Assembly (NCBI RefSeq): GCF_040372045.1
Contig: NZ_BAABWH010000002.1
DNA: 64,000 nucleotides
Strand: one strand, 5' to 3'
DNA from: Thalassolituus sp006212115
GTDB taxonomy: Bacteria; Pseudomonadota; Gammaproteobacteria; Pseudomonadales; Oceanobacteraceae
This document shows, piece after piece, positions 51,701 to 59,648 of the stretch. The notes under the pieces are model-generated. The model had not been told where the DNA came from. It ran no database searches and saw only the letters and a list, made by a program, of their open reading frames with translations. Both the position numbers and the translations under genes were made by a program. How positions within the stretch are numbered: the first letter of the stretch is position 1; each line of letters starts with the position of its first letter.

Positions 51701-52579
51701 TCACAGCAGGAAGTGAGAAACGATACCGGCCCAGATAATGACACCATACCAATGAGACTGCCGGAATACGCGGAAGCAGACGTCGCGGTCGCGGCTGCGG
51801 GCAGACCAGATCTGCCAGGAAAGGAACAGTGCCCCAGCGGCAAGCGCTACGAAGTACACCCAGCTGAAGTCGAACTGTTGCCCTGCAAAGAACAGGAAGC
51901 CAACGTTGAGTGCCTGCAACACCGCAATCATGTGCAGATCGAGCTCACCAAACAGAATGGCCGTCGATTTAACTCCAATTTTCAGGTCGTCATCGCGGTC
52001 GACCATGGCATAGAAAGTATCGTATGCCATGGTCCAGCACAGATTCGCGGCGTAGAACAACCAGAGATAGGCGGGCAAGGTTTCGGATTCAGCAGCAAAC
52101 GCCATGGGAATCGCCCATGAGAACGCCGCGCCAAGAAAGAGCTGCGGCAGATGCGTATGACGCTTCATAAAAGGATAAATCGCTGCCAGAGCGACCCCAC
52201 CGAACGACAGCCAGATCGTCATGCTGTTTGTCAGCAGAACCAGTAAAAACGAAGCGCCAATAAGTAGTGCAAAGCCTTTCAGTGCGGCACCAGGCGTTAA
52301 GGCCCCTGTTGCCAATGGACGCTCGCTGGTGCGCTTCACATGGCCGTCCACCTTACGATCTGCGTAATCATTAATGACGCACCCTGCGGAGCGCATCATA
52401 AATACGCCAAGGGTGAAAATAATCAGATTAGCAATCGTCGGTGTGCCCTCGGCAGCAGTCCACAGCGCCCAGAATGTGGGCCAGAGCAGGAGGTAAGATC
52501 CGACGGGTTTATCAAGGCGTGTAATGGCAATCCAGGCGCGCCAGGAAGGCCAAAGGGTGTCTAGTCGGGCTGTGAACAC
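51701..52579 (-). CDS. ubiA: 4-hydroxybenzoate octaprenyltransferase
   Basis: The 292-residue membrane enzyme attaches the polyprenyl tail to 4-hydroxybenzoate in ubiquinone synthesis. Its two Asp-rich motifs are visible in RLDKPVGSYLLLWPTFWALW with NDYADRKVDGHVKRT (first, NDxxD) and DTFYAMVDRDDDLKIGVKST (second, DxxxD). About eight or nine helices are present. It lies 19 bases after ubiC, whose product supplies 4-hydroxybenzoate, so they form an operon. Confidence 0.95.
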   Translation of the reverse strand: MFTARLDTLWPSWRAWIAITRLDKPVGSYLLLWPTFWALWTAAEGTPTIANLIIFTLGVFMMRSAGCVINDYADRKVDGHVKRTSERPLATGALTPGAALKGFALLIGASFLLVLLTNSMTIWLSFGGVALAAIYPFMKRHTHLPQLFLGAAFSWAIPMAFAAESETLPAYLWLFYAANLCWTMAYDTFYAMVDRDDDLKIGVKSTAILFGELDLHMIAVLQALNVGFLFFAGQQFDFSWVYFVALAAGALFLSWQIWSARSRDRDVCFRVFRQSHWYGVIIWAGIVSHFLL

Positions 52580-52598
52580 AAGCTTCTCGGTATGACTG

Positions 52599-53183
52599 TC
52601 AGAGTTCGTCGAATTGGCCGAGGTCAGGACTGAAGGCCTCTGTAACCATTAATCGGCATCCATTCACTCTGAACACCGATCGGCGCGCCCAGTGTAACCC
52701 AGCAGCATTCGCTTTGCAGCGGGACACCCGTACGAACTCGCGTTGAAGGTCCGGTTGACTGAACAGGAAGCTCCCGAGTGAGCGGTTACCGAGATATCGT
52801 AGTCGTGACAACGGTCCCCGTAATGCACGGTCGGGCACCGCCGTTCGCGCGTACACCACAGCGGTATCCTGTAAATACAGAATGACCTCACGGTGCCAGA
52901 TGCGCTCAGATGGGCCCAACCCCAGCTCTTTCTGTTCTGTGGGGGTGGCGTAGCTGAAGCCTTCTCGTTGGCATTCTACTCTGAAATGTCCGGGCGACAG
53001 GGCGGACAGCCGTGCCGTTAGCGAGCCTTCGTCAGTGAGCCAGGCGCGCCAGCGACGCGGTATCAGCGACGGCAAAACATGCAGGCGCGTCGACCAGGCT
53101 GGACGGGCTGGATGGATCAAAGAAGGGAAATCTGAGGCTCGGATCATGCCGCGGAGCATGCGCCAAAACGGACTGTCAGGCAA
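52599..53183 (-). CDS. ubiC: Chorismate lyase (chorismate--pyruvate lyase)
   Basis: The 194-residue enzyme makes 4-hydroxybenzoate and pyruvate from chorismate, the first step of ubiquinone synthesis. The core WLTDEGSLTARLSALSPGHF and the motif LGPSERIWHREVILY with RTAVPDRALRGPLSRLRYLGNRSLGSFLF match UbiC. An Arg and Glu of the active site lie in WHREV and the C-terminal VTEAFSP. ATG 53183 is used; ATG 53147 is an alternative. It precedes ubiA and is divergent from the rubredoxin gene. Confidence 0.93.
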   Translation of the reverse strand: MPDSPFWRMLRGMIRASDFPSLIHPARPAWSTRLHVLPSLIPRRWRAWLTDEGSLTARLSALSPGHFRVECQREGFSYATPTEQKELGLGPSERIWHREVILYLQDTAVVYARTAVPDRALRGPLSRLRYLGNRSLGSFLFSQPDLQREFVRVSRCKANAAGLHWARRSVFRVNGCRLMVTEAFSPDLGQFDEL

Positions 53184-53304
53184 GTGAGACAGGGCGATTG
53201 TCCTACAATAGTTGTGAAATATGCCCGGAATTGACCGTTGCTTTTACTATACTGGCCCAGTAGTTTTACCGACCTTTAAATTCACCGAATCATAGGTATG
53301 TAGC

Positions 53305-53469
53305 ATGAAGAAGTGGGAATGTGTTGTTTGTGGCTGGATTTACGACGAAGAAGCCGGTGCGCCTGAAGAAGGCATCCCGCCGGGTACTCGCTGGGAAGAC
53401 GTGCCAGACGATTTCATCTGCCCGGATTGTGGTGTGGGCAAAGAAGATTTCGAGATGGTTGAAATCTGA
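53305..53469 (+). CDS. rubA: Rubredoxin
   Basis: This 54-residue electron carrier holds one iron with two Cys pairs, CVVCGW near the start and CPDCG near the end. The pattern WEDVPDDFICPDCGVGK is family standard. It carries electrons from the reductase encoded 77 bases downstream. In alkane degraders such a pair serves an alkane hydroxylase; none is in this window, so another acceptor, possibly in oxidative stress, is as likely. A complete gene despite its short length. Confidence 0.96.
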   Translation: MKKWECVVCGWIYDEEAGAPEEGIPPGTRWEDVPDDFICPDCGVGKEDFEMVEI

Positions 53470-53546
53470 TCATTGAGGCTGCTGTTTATCAGCAGCCATT
53501 TTTTGCCTCTCACACCTCTCCTAATACAAAACAAAACGGATCTTCT

Positions 53547-54707
53547 ATGAGTAATTCCACCGCTCCAATTGTGATAATTGGTTCCGGCTTGGCCGGATAT
53601 AACCTGGCAAAAGAGTTACGCAAACTCGACGCCGAACAGTCACTTCTTATGATCACCGGTGATGACGGTCGCAGCTACTCCAAGCCGATGTTGTCGACAG
53701 GTTATGGTAAAGGTAAGACCGCGGACGAATTGGCGATGAATACCGCTGCGGGTATGGCGGATCAGTTGAATATGACTGTTCGCACCAACACGCGCGTGAC
53801 TGCCATCGACGTTGCTGCACACACTGTCAGCATCAATGATGAGACCGTAGAGTACAGTAAACTGGTTCTGGCGTGGGGTGCCGAGGCAGTGGGTCCTCGT
53901 ATCGAAGGTGGTGCAGAAGACCGGGTTTTCTCCATCAATGACCTCGAAGACTACGCCGCTTTCCGTGCTGTTGCCGACGGCAAAAAGCGCGTACTGATTA
54001 TGGGTGCAGGTCTGATTGGTTGTGAGTTTGCCAACGACATGACCGCTGGTGGCTTCGAGTGCGAAATCGTCGCACCGTGCGATCAGACATTCCCGACTCT
54101 GCTGCCTGCACCGGCGGCATCCGCTGTTCAGGCCGGTCTTGAAGGCATCGGTGTTAAGTTCCATCTGGGACCACTGGTCAGCCGCATCGAGCGTGATGGC
54201 GAGGGTGTGATCGCAACTTTGGATAACGGCGACACTATTCAGGCCGACGTTGTGGTTTCTGCGATTGGCCTGCGTCCACGTACGCAGCTGGCCGCTGATG
54301 CGGGTATCAAAGTGAACCACGGTATCGTGGCAGACCGTCTGCTGCAGACCAGCGCTGAAGACGTTTACACCCTGGGTGACTGTGCTGAAGTGGAAGGCCG
54401 CGTATTGCTGTACGTTCTGCCTCTGATGGCTTCTGCGCGTGCTCTGGCGAAAACTCTGACCGGAACACCTACTGAAGTCAGCTATGGCGTTATGCCAGTC
54501 AGCGTGAAGACGCCAGCGTGTCCTGTCGTTGTTTCACCACCACCTGCAGGCGACGCCGCAGGTCGTTGGATTGTCGAACAGGAAGGCAATGACGTACAGG
54601 CAGAATTCCGTAACGAGGCCGGAGATCTGCTCGGATACGCTTTGACCGGAGCAAAAGTAGCGAATAAAGTAGCACTCAACAAAGAATTGCCGGCAATCAT
54701 GCCCTGA
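53547..54707 (+). CDS. rubB: FAD-dependent rubredoxin-NAD reductase
   Basis: The 386-residue flavoprotein transfers electrons from NADH to rubredoxin. It has an N-terminal FAD site IVIIGSGLAGYNLAKELRKL, an NADH site VLIMGAGLIGCEFANDM (about 147-163), and the second FAD site VYTLGDCAEVEGRVLLYV. A C-terminal domain of about 70 residues is typical of AlkT/RubB proteins. It is in the same operon as rubA. The gene order with HU downstream agrees with Pseudomonas. Confidence 0.92.
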   Translation: MSNSTAPIVIIGSGLAGYNLAKELRKLDAEQSLLMITGDDGRSYSKPMLSTGYGKGKTADELAMNTAAGMADQLNMTVRTNTRVTAIDVAAHTVSINDETVEYSKLVLAWGAEAVGPRIEGGAEDRVFSINDLEDYAAFRAVADGKKRVLIMGAGLIGCEFANDMTAGGFECEIVAPCDQTFPTLLPAPAASAVQAGLEGIGVKFHLGPLVSRIERDGEGVIATLDNGDTIQADVVVSAIGLRPRTQLAADAGIKVNHGIVADRLLQTSAEDVYTLGDCAEVEGRVLLYVLPLMASARALAKTLTGTPTEVSYGVMPVSVKTPACPVVVSPPPAGDAAGRWIVEQEGNDVQAEFRNEAGDLLGYALTGAKVANKVALNKELPAIMP

Positions 54708-54721
54708 TTCTCTGTAACATC

Positions 54722-54743
54722 ATTGGCCTGCAGGCAGGCCAAT
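54722..54743 (+). terminator. Palindromic hairpin between rubB and the HU gene
   Basis: ATTGGCCTG and CAGGCCAAT form a perfect 9-bp stem with a CAGG loop 15 bases after rubB. There is no T run, so it may be a weak terminator or a stability element. Confidence 0.5.
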
Positions 54744-54770
54744 ACAGACAACAGAAACAAGGATAACACT

Positions 54771-55043
54771 ATGCGTAAACCAGAACTGGCTGCGGCCATC
54801 GCTGAAAAAGCAGACCTTAGCAAAGAAAAAGCAGCAGAAGTTGTAACTGCTTTCACTGATCAGATTGCTAAGTCTTTGAGCGAAGGCGACTCTGTAACTC
54901 TTATCGGTTTCGGTACTTTCGAAGTACGTAACCGTGCTGAGCGTCAGGGTAAGAACCCGCAGACTGGTGAGCCAATCACCATCGCAGCAGCCAAAGTTCC
55001 TGCGTTCAAGCCAGGTAAGGCACTGAAGGAATCTGTCCAATAA
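54771..55043 (+). CDS. HU-family DNA-binding protein
   Basis: The 90-residue histone-like protein has the HU fold: MRKPELAAAIAEKADLSKEKA, GFGTFEVRNRAERQGKNPQTG (with the DNA-intercalating Pro in GKNPQTGE) and PAFKPGKALKESV. It binds and bends DNA as a dimer. I start at ATG 54771; the frame opens upstream but includes the hairpin. An alternative would be IHF, but the HU-type end argues against it. The following DUF1415 frame begins within or just after its 3' end. Confidence 0.93.
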   Translation: MRKPELAAAIAEKADLSKEKAAEVVTAFTDQIAKSLSEGDSVTLIGFGTFEVRNRAERQGKNPQTGEPITIAAAKVPAFKPGKALKESVQ

Positions 55044-55102
55044 GCGGCGGTTCCGATATCGTCACCGCCGGAGAACTGACTGAAGAGTGGGTTCGCCGGC
55101 TG

Positions 55103-55642
55103 GTGGTCGGCGAGGGGCTATGCCCCTTTGCCAGTCCAGTAATGGACGCCCTCCGTATCCACGTCTGTGGTGCAACCGATGACAATACTGTGACCGCTGA
55201 GTTTATGACGTTACTGCAGCAGGTTGCCGAAGCCTCCCCTTCTGATCTACCTACTGCCTTGTTTGTGGTGCCGAATACCTATTCAGACTTTGACGAATAC
55301 TGGAACTGGACTCGGATCTGCGACGATCTCCTGGTGCAGATGGGCTATGAAGGCCTGCTGCAGTTGGCGACGTTTCATCCGCGTTATGAGTTTGAGGGGG
55401 AAGACGAGAGCGATATGAGTCACTTCACCAACCGGTCTCCGTTTCCGATGCTGCATATTATCCGTGAGCAGGATATCGAAGACGCCTTGAAGCAAGTCCG
55501 TAATCCGGACAGAATTCCCGAGAGAAATCGCCAACATATGCGCCGTATAGGGCATAATGGCCTATTAGCGGTAATGCCAGCACTGGCTGACACAGCGGTG
55601 TTTGCAGGCAGAACCAATCACACAGAGGCATCTGATAACTGA
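55103..55642 (+). CDS. DUF1415 family protein (start uncertain)
   Basis: The protein of at least 179 residues clearly belongs to DUF1415: GLCPFASP, LLQLATFHPRYEFEGEDE, HFTNRSPFPMLHIIRE and NPDRIPERNRQHMRRIG are diagnostic. Function is unknown. GTG 55103 is the first conventional start, but family-like sequence (GELTEEWVRRLVVGEG) continues upstream to at least 55070, where no ATG, GTG or TTG is in frame before the stop at 55016-55018. A rare start (ATA 55040 after AAGGA at 9 bases, or CTG 55076) or a sequencing error is possible. Confidence 0.85.
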   Translation: MVGEGLCPFASPVMDALRIHVCGATDDNTVTAEFMTLLQQVAEASPSDLPTALFVVPNTYSDFDEYWNWTRICDDLLVQMGYEGLLQLATFHPRYEFEGEDESDMSHFTNRSPFPMLHIIREQDIEDALKQVRNPDRIPERNRQHMRRIGHNGLLAVMPALADTAVFAGRTNHTEASDN

Positions 55643-55670
55643 CAGATGCTGTCGTTACAGGAGGCTTCCC

Positions 55671-56033
55671 TTGTTTAAATTTCGTATGCTGCTTTGGTTC
55701 CTTTCGAAACTGATGCAGAAAGCAGCCAAGAAAAATCCTAAGTTCCGCGAACAGCTATCCGGCCAGGACATGGCGTTTCAGCTTCAGACGGAAGACGGCA
55801 AAGCCGTGCGTCAGTTCGTTGTGAAAGATGAAAAAGTATCCAGTAAGGGCAAGGCTCACAGTGACCCTGCGTTCACCATCAGCTTTAAAGACGCGCAGAC
55901 GGGTCTGAAAATCATGACCTCGAAAGACCGTAACGCCTTTATGCGTGGTATTCAGGAAAAAGACATCAAAATTGATGGTGACCTGTCCAAAGTCATGTGG
56001 TTCCAGGGCATCAGTAAGTACCTGAAACCGTAA
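55671..56033 (+). CDS. SCP2 sterol-binding-domain-like protein
   Basis: I start at TTG 55671, which has a perfect ACAGGAGG site 6 bases upstream; ATG 55686 is an alternative. The 120-residue product has a short basic helix (FKFRMLLWFLSKLMQKAAKK) followed by an SCP2-like fold: MAFQLQTEDGKAVRQFVVKD, DPAFTISFKDAQTGLKIM, and IKIDGDLSKVMWFQGI. Family members bind hydrophobic ligands such as lipids. The function of this short bacterial form is unknown. Confidence 0.7.
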   Translation: MFKFRMLLWFLSKLMQKAAKKNPKFREQLSGQDMAFQLQTEDGKAVRQFVVKDEKVSSKGKAHSDPAFTISFKDAQTGLKIMTSKDRNAFMRGIQEKDIKIDGDLSKVMWFQGISKYLKP

Positions 56034-56059
56034 AGAATAATAATACTGAGGGGCATACC

Positions 56060-57352
56060 GTGACGCTGACAACCCGAATCCTTGTAGCCATGGCTTTGGC
56101 TGGCGTAACGGGCGCCATAACGTATCACCTCCTTGCGATGCCGGACCTTAATGGTTCGGTTCGTTATGTACTGGATGATCTGCTGGCTTCCGGGCTGTTT
56201 GCTCTGATCGGTAAGATTTTTGTCGCCAGCCTTAAGGTCCTGGTTGTCCCTCTGGTGTTTGTCTCGCTCGTCTGCGGCGTCTGCCATCTAAGCGACCAAA
56301 GCAGTCTTGGCCGCATGAGCCTTAAGACCATTGTGTTGTACCTTGCCACCACGGCGATTGCGATTTCTGCAGCCATGACGCTGGCTAATATTGTGAACCC
56401 GGGTGTGGGCATCGAGCTGGAGGCTGAGGCCAATTTTGCGCCGCCTCAGGCTGTTCCATTGCTGGATGTTCTGGCGAATATTTTTCCGACTAACCCTTTC
56501 CAGGCGATGGCCGAAGGCAACATGCTGCAGGTGATTGTGTTCGCTATTCTAGTGGGGCTGGCGATTGGTCGGTCGGGTGTACCGGGTGAACGCATTGGTA
56601 AGCAATTCAACGACTGGAACGACGTCCTGATGACGTTGGTATCGATGTTGATGAACCTTGCGCCCTACGGTGTGTTCGCTCTGCTGTTCAGCTTGTTTGC
56701 CTCAAAAGGGCTCGGGCCGGTTCAGGAATTACTGTCGTACATGCTGACTGTGATTACAGTGCTGTTGGTACATGGACTGGTGTTTTACCCGATCATACTG
56801 CGCATGTTCTCCGGCATGTCGCCGGTCATCTTCCTGCGCAAAATGTGGCCAGTGCAGATGTTTGCATTCAGCACTGCTTCCAGCAGCGCAACCTTACCTG
56901 TGACCATTAAAAACGCTGAGCAGAATCTTGGCGTGGGCACGCGCTCAGCCTCATTCGTACTACCTCTGGGCGCGACCATCAATATGGACGGCACTGCGAT
57001 TATGCAGGGGGTTGCGACCGTCTTTATTGCGCAGGCATTCGGGCTCGATCTGAGTATGGGCGATTACTTGCTGGTTATTGCCACGGCGACGCTGGCATCG
57101 ATCGGTACAGCGGGTGTACCCGGTGTGGGATTGATTACCTTATCCATGGTGCTTCAGCAGGTCGGACTGCCGGTGGAAGGCATTGCCCTTATTATTGGCG
57201 TTGACCGGTTGCTGGATATGATTCGTACTGCCATCAACGTGACTGGTGACACTATGGTGTCCGTTGTGATTGCTAAGTCAGAAGGCGTGTTGAATGAGCA
57301 GCGCTACATGGACACAACGACACAGGTTTCATTGGATAACAAGGAAGCCTGA
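56060..57352 (+). CDS. Dicarboxylate/amino acid:cation symporter (DAACS family)
   Basis: The 430-residue transporter has the DAACS signature with SSSATLPVTIKNAEQNLGV (Ser-rich re-entrant loop), LPLGATINMDGTAIMQG (the NMDGT motif) and STLASIGTAGVPGVG-like ATLASIGTAGVPGVGLITL. It imports an acidic amino acid or C4 dicarboxylate with sodium or protons. The start is GTG 56060 after a GAGGGGC site. It is 26 bases after the SCP2-like gene and 4 bases before the next gene's start, so an operon is likely. Confidence 0.92.
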   Translation: MTLTTRILVAMALAGVTGAITYHLLAMPDLNGSVRYVLDDLLASGLFALIGKIFVASLKVLVVPLVFVSLVCGVCHLSDQSSLGRMSLKTIVLYLATTAIAISAAMTLANIVNPGVGIELEAEANFAPPQAVPLLDVLANIFPTNPFQAMAEGNMLQVIVFAILVGLAIGRSGVPGERIGKQFNDWNDVLMTLVSMLMNLAPYGVFALLFSLFASKGLGPVQELLSYMLTVITVLLVHGLVFYPIILRMFSGMSPVIFLRKMWPVQMFAFSTASSSATLPVTIKNAEQNLGVGTRSASFVLPLGATINMDGTAIMQGVATVFIAQAFGLDLSMGDYLLVIATATLASIGTAGVPGVGLITLSMVLQQVGLPVEGIALIIGVDRLLDMIRTAINVTGDTMVSVVIAKSEGVLNEQRYMDTTTQVSLDNKEA

Positions 57353-57356
57353 TACT

Positions 57357-58121
57357 GTGCTGTATCGTGTTTTGTTGCCCCTGATCGCTCTATTGGCTAT
57401 CAGTGGCGTTGCAGTCGCCGCCGATGTGACGACAAACATGGATAATGACCGCGCAGGCGACATCGTGTCTCTGAGTGGCGTCATGGGCATTTCCATACAG
57501 GTAAAGCAGCAGGCAGAAGCTGCTTTTTTCGAGGTCGCTACCGACATTTATAAAGAGAGCGCAGAGAATTCAGCTCAGAAAAGACGGCTGTTTATGTCGT
57601 TGTCAGACTGGTCTCAGCCAGCGCTCGCAGAGCGCTTCCAGCAGGTACTGAATACCTACTCGGATGACGAGCAGCGTGCACTGTTGGTTTTGTTGCAGGA
57701 CCCCTTGATGGCTCAGGCGCGCCACGCTGAAGAGGTTGCACTGTCTGAGCAGAATACGCGGGCTTATCAGGATTATCTGACGCGTCTGGAGCGCTATCCA
57801 CCCGGCCGGGCGCGGGCCCAACGCGTCAATAAGCTTGCCAAAGCAATACAGATGGAACGCTGGATCACAAAAGCCAATGAGGCTGTCAGTAAGGAGGGCG
57901 CTGTCGCTTTGGAACGAGCTGTAACCGGCGCTACGTTTGGGGATAAGACCAGTGAAGCAGTTCACTACTTTCTGTTTTATGCGTACCGACGTATCAGTAA
58001 TCCAGAGATGGATCAGTTAGTTCGCCTCTGGTCAGAGCCTTTGATGCAGCGTTGGTTAAACGATGCCTTTAAGGCTCTGCCCGGCGAGGTATCCGCTGCG
58101 ACTACTGATTCAGAATACTGA
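57357..58121 (+). CDS. Hypothetical exported protein
   Basis: The 254-residue product starts at GTG 57357, with an AAGGAAG site inside the end of the preceding gene. A signal peptide (VLYRVLLPLIALLAISGVAVAAD) is clear. The mature part is mostly helical and charged. I do not recognise a family. It lies in the same operon as the DAACS symporter. Its last 20 bases overlap the convergent HDOD gene. Confidence 0.65.
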   Translation: MLYRVLLPLIALLAISGVAVAADVTTNMDNDRAGDIVSLSGVMGISIQVKQQAEAAFFEVATDIYKESAENSAQKRRLFMSLSDWSQPALAERFQQVLNTYSDDEQRALLVLLQDPLMAQARHAEEVALSEQNTRAYQDYLTRLERYPPGRARAQRVNKLAKAIQMERWITKANEAVSKEGAVALERAVTGATFGDKTSEAVHYFLFYAYRRISNPEMDQLVRLWSEPLMQRWLNDAFKALPGEVSAATTDSEY

Positions 58122-59502
58122 TTAAGTCGGCGAAGCTATCCTGATTGTCGACAAGATTATCGGCGACCTCCGCAGCATCTTCTGGACTCAGACCTAAGCG
58201 TACAAAAACAGCTTCGGGAATCGTTTCTGATGGACCGTCACCAATGCCACGCTCGCGCAGAAGTCTCACTGCTATGAATAACAGGTTGGCGTAACCCGAG
58301 TAGTCACCATCGTAGTTCGGATTGTGCATCTGTCTCAGGGATGCGATAAGTTCACCGGGCATTTGCCATTGCATCATCAACGCTGCCGCGCATTGTTCCC
58401 GGCTCATGCCCAGCAGGTAGTTTTCGATATAGAAGCGGTTGATGTGCGGGTTAGCTTCGATGTGCCGGTTGATCAATGAAAACTGCGGCGGGAATATCTG
58501 AGCCAGAATCAGAAAACCGAAGTTATGCAGCAGACCACTGAGATACGCCATACCCTGAGAGGGGCGTCCTGCCGCTGGAATTTTTTTAACCAGATCGCCA
58601 CACAAGGCCGCTGTCATTACGGCTTGTTTCCAGAATGGTGTATAGCCGTGAGGGCCTTCTTTCGGTACCGACAGGGATCGACCAAGCGCCAGCCCCAGTG
58701 CCAGATTAATCACAAGATCAAAACCCAGGACGCGAATAACCGCTTCTTCCACGCTTTTGATTTCACCACGCGTACCGTAATAGGGCGAACGGGCCCAGCT
58801 CAGCACTTGCGCTGACATACCCGGATCGACTTCGATGGTCGTGGCTAGCGTTTTGGTGTCGGCTTCCGGATCGACTCTAAGCTCAATAATCTTTCTTGCA
58901 ACCTCAGGCAGTGGTGGCAGGTCGAGTGTTTCTTCCAGGCGTTGCTTAATGCGCAGTGGCGTAAACTGGCGGATGGCGGTGTGCACATCATCCAGATCCT
59001 GAATGCTACCTTGCTCGGGGTTGTCTGCACGCAGTGGCGTACTGTAGTTGCCAACGTGAGAGCTGGTGGTCAGGGCGCGAAATTCCGACATGGGAATTTT
59101 CAGCCAATTTCTGCCTTCCTCGCCGGAATACACGTACAGCTCTTTTTCTCGCAACAGAGCCTGATCAATCATGGTCTCCATTTCTGTGATTTGCGGAATG
59201 GCGGGAAACTCGTCCAGCTTGTAGCGTGCCTTCAGCGTGTCAATTTCATCTACCGACAGCGCGGTAAACTGACGACCAAACGAGTGGGACAATTGCGTCA
59301 GGTCCAGCATCCGGTCTCCCGGTACCAGCACCTGAACCTGCCCAAGGTCGTCTTTTAAGAATACGTTGTAAGCCACTTTTGACGAATAGGACGCAGGGGG
59401 ATTACTTTGCATGATTTCAAACAGCTCCTTGTCATCAGCGGCGGAGTAGGGGATACGCCAGTCTTCAAGGATTTTTTGCACGACGGCAGGAATGGCAGAC
59501 AT
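58102..59502 (-). CDS. HDOD-domain protein with YbaK-like N-terminal domain
   Basis: The 466-residue protein has an N-terminal region (about 1-150) that resembles the YbaK/prolyl-tRNA deacylase fold (VLVPGDRMLDLTQLSHSFG, then RQFTALSVDEIDTL). From about residue 190 an HDOD domain follows: LDLPPLPEVARKIIELRVDPEAD, VDPGMSAQVLSWARSPYYG, VLGFDLVINLALGLAL and YLSGLLHNFGFLIL. HDOD proteins are regulators without phosphodiesterase activity, often linked to signalling. The combination is known in gammaproteobacteria; no function is established to my knowledge. Confidence 0.8.
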   Translation of the reverse strand: MSAIPAVVQKILEDWRIPYSAADDKELFEIMQSNPPASYSSKVAYNVFLKDDLGQVQVLVPGDRMLDLTQLSHSFGRQFTALSVDEIDTLKARYKLDEFPAIPQITEMETMIDQALLREKELYVYSGEEGRNWLKIPMSEFRALTTSSHVGNYSTPLRADNPEQGSIQDLDDVHTAIRQFTPLRIKQRLEETLDLPPLPEVARKIIELRVDPEADTKTLATTIEVDPGMSAQVLSWARSPYYGTRGEIKSVEEAVIRVLGFDLVINLALGLALGRSLSVPKEGPHGYTPFWKQAVMTAALCGDLVKKIPAAGRPSQGMAYLSGLLHNFGFLILAQIFPPQFSLINRHIEANPHINRFYIENYLLGMSREQCAAALMMQWQMPGELIASLRQMHNPNYDGDYSGYANLLFIAVRLLRERGIGDGPSETIPEAVFVRLGLSPEDAAEVADNLVDNQDSFADLISILNQ

Positions 59503-59618
59503 GTGGATACCCCGATGTTCGATCTTTCAGAAAATATAGTTCAGATCCTGAAAAATGTTGCCAATCGGGCAGAAATAATTAGAAAACCGCTATTTCAAAA
59601 GTCGCAGCGATAGGACTA

Positions 59619-59648
59619 CGGCGCCTCTGAATAATGCAGAGGTGCCCT
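59619..59648. repeat. Dispersed palindromic element at the recG 3' end
   Basis: GGCGCCTCTG and CAGAGGTGCC pair around AATAATG. On the minus strand recG's TAG stop leads directly into TAGGGCACCTCTG, so the element could serve as the recG terminator. Confidence 0.6.
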
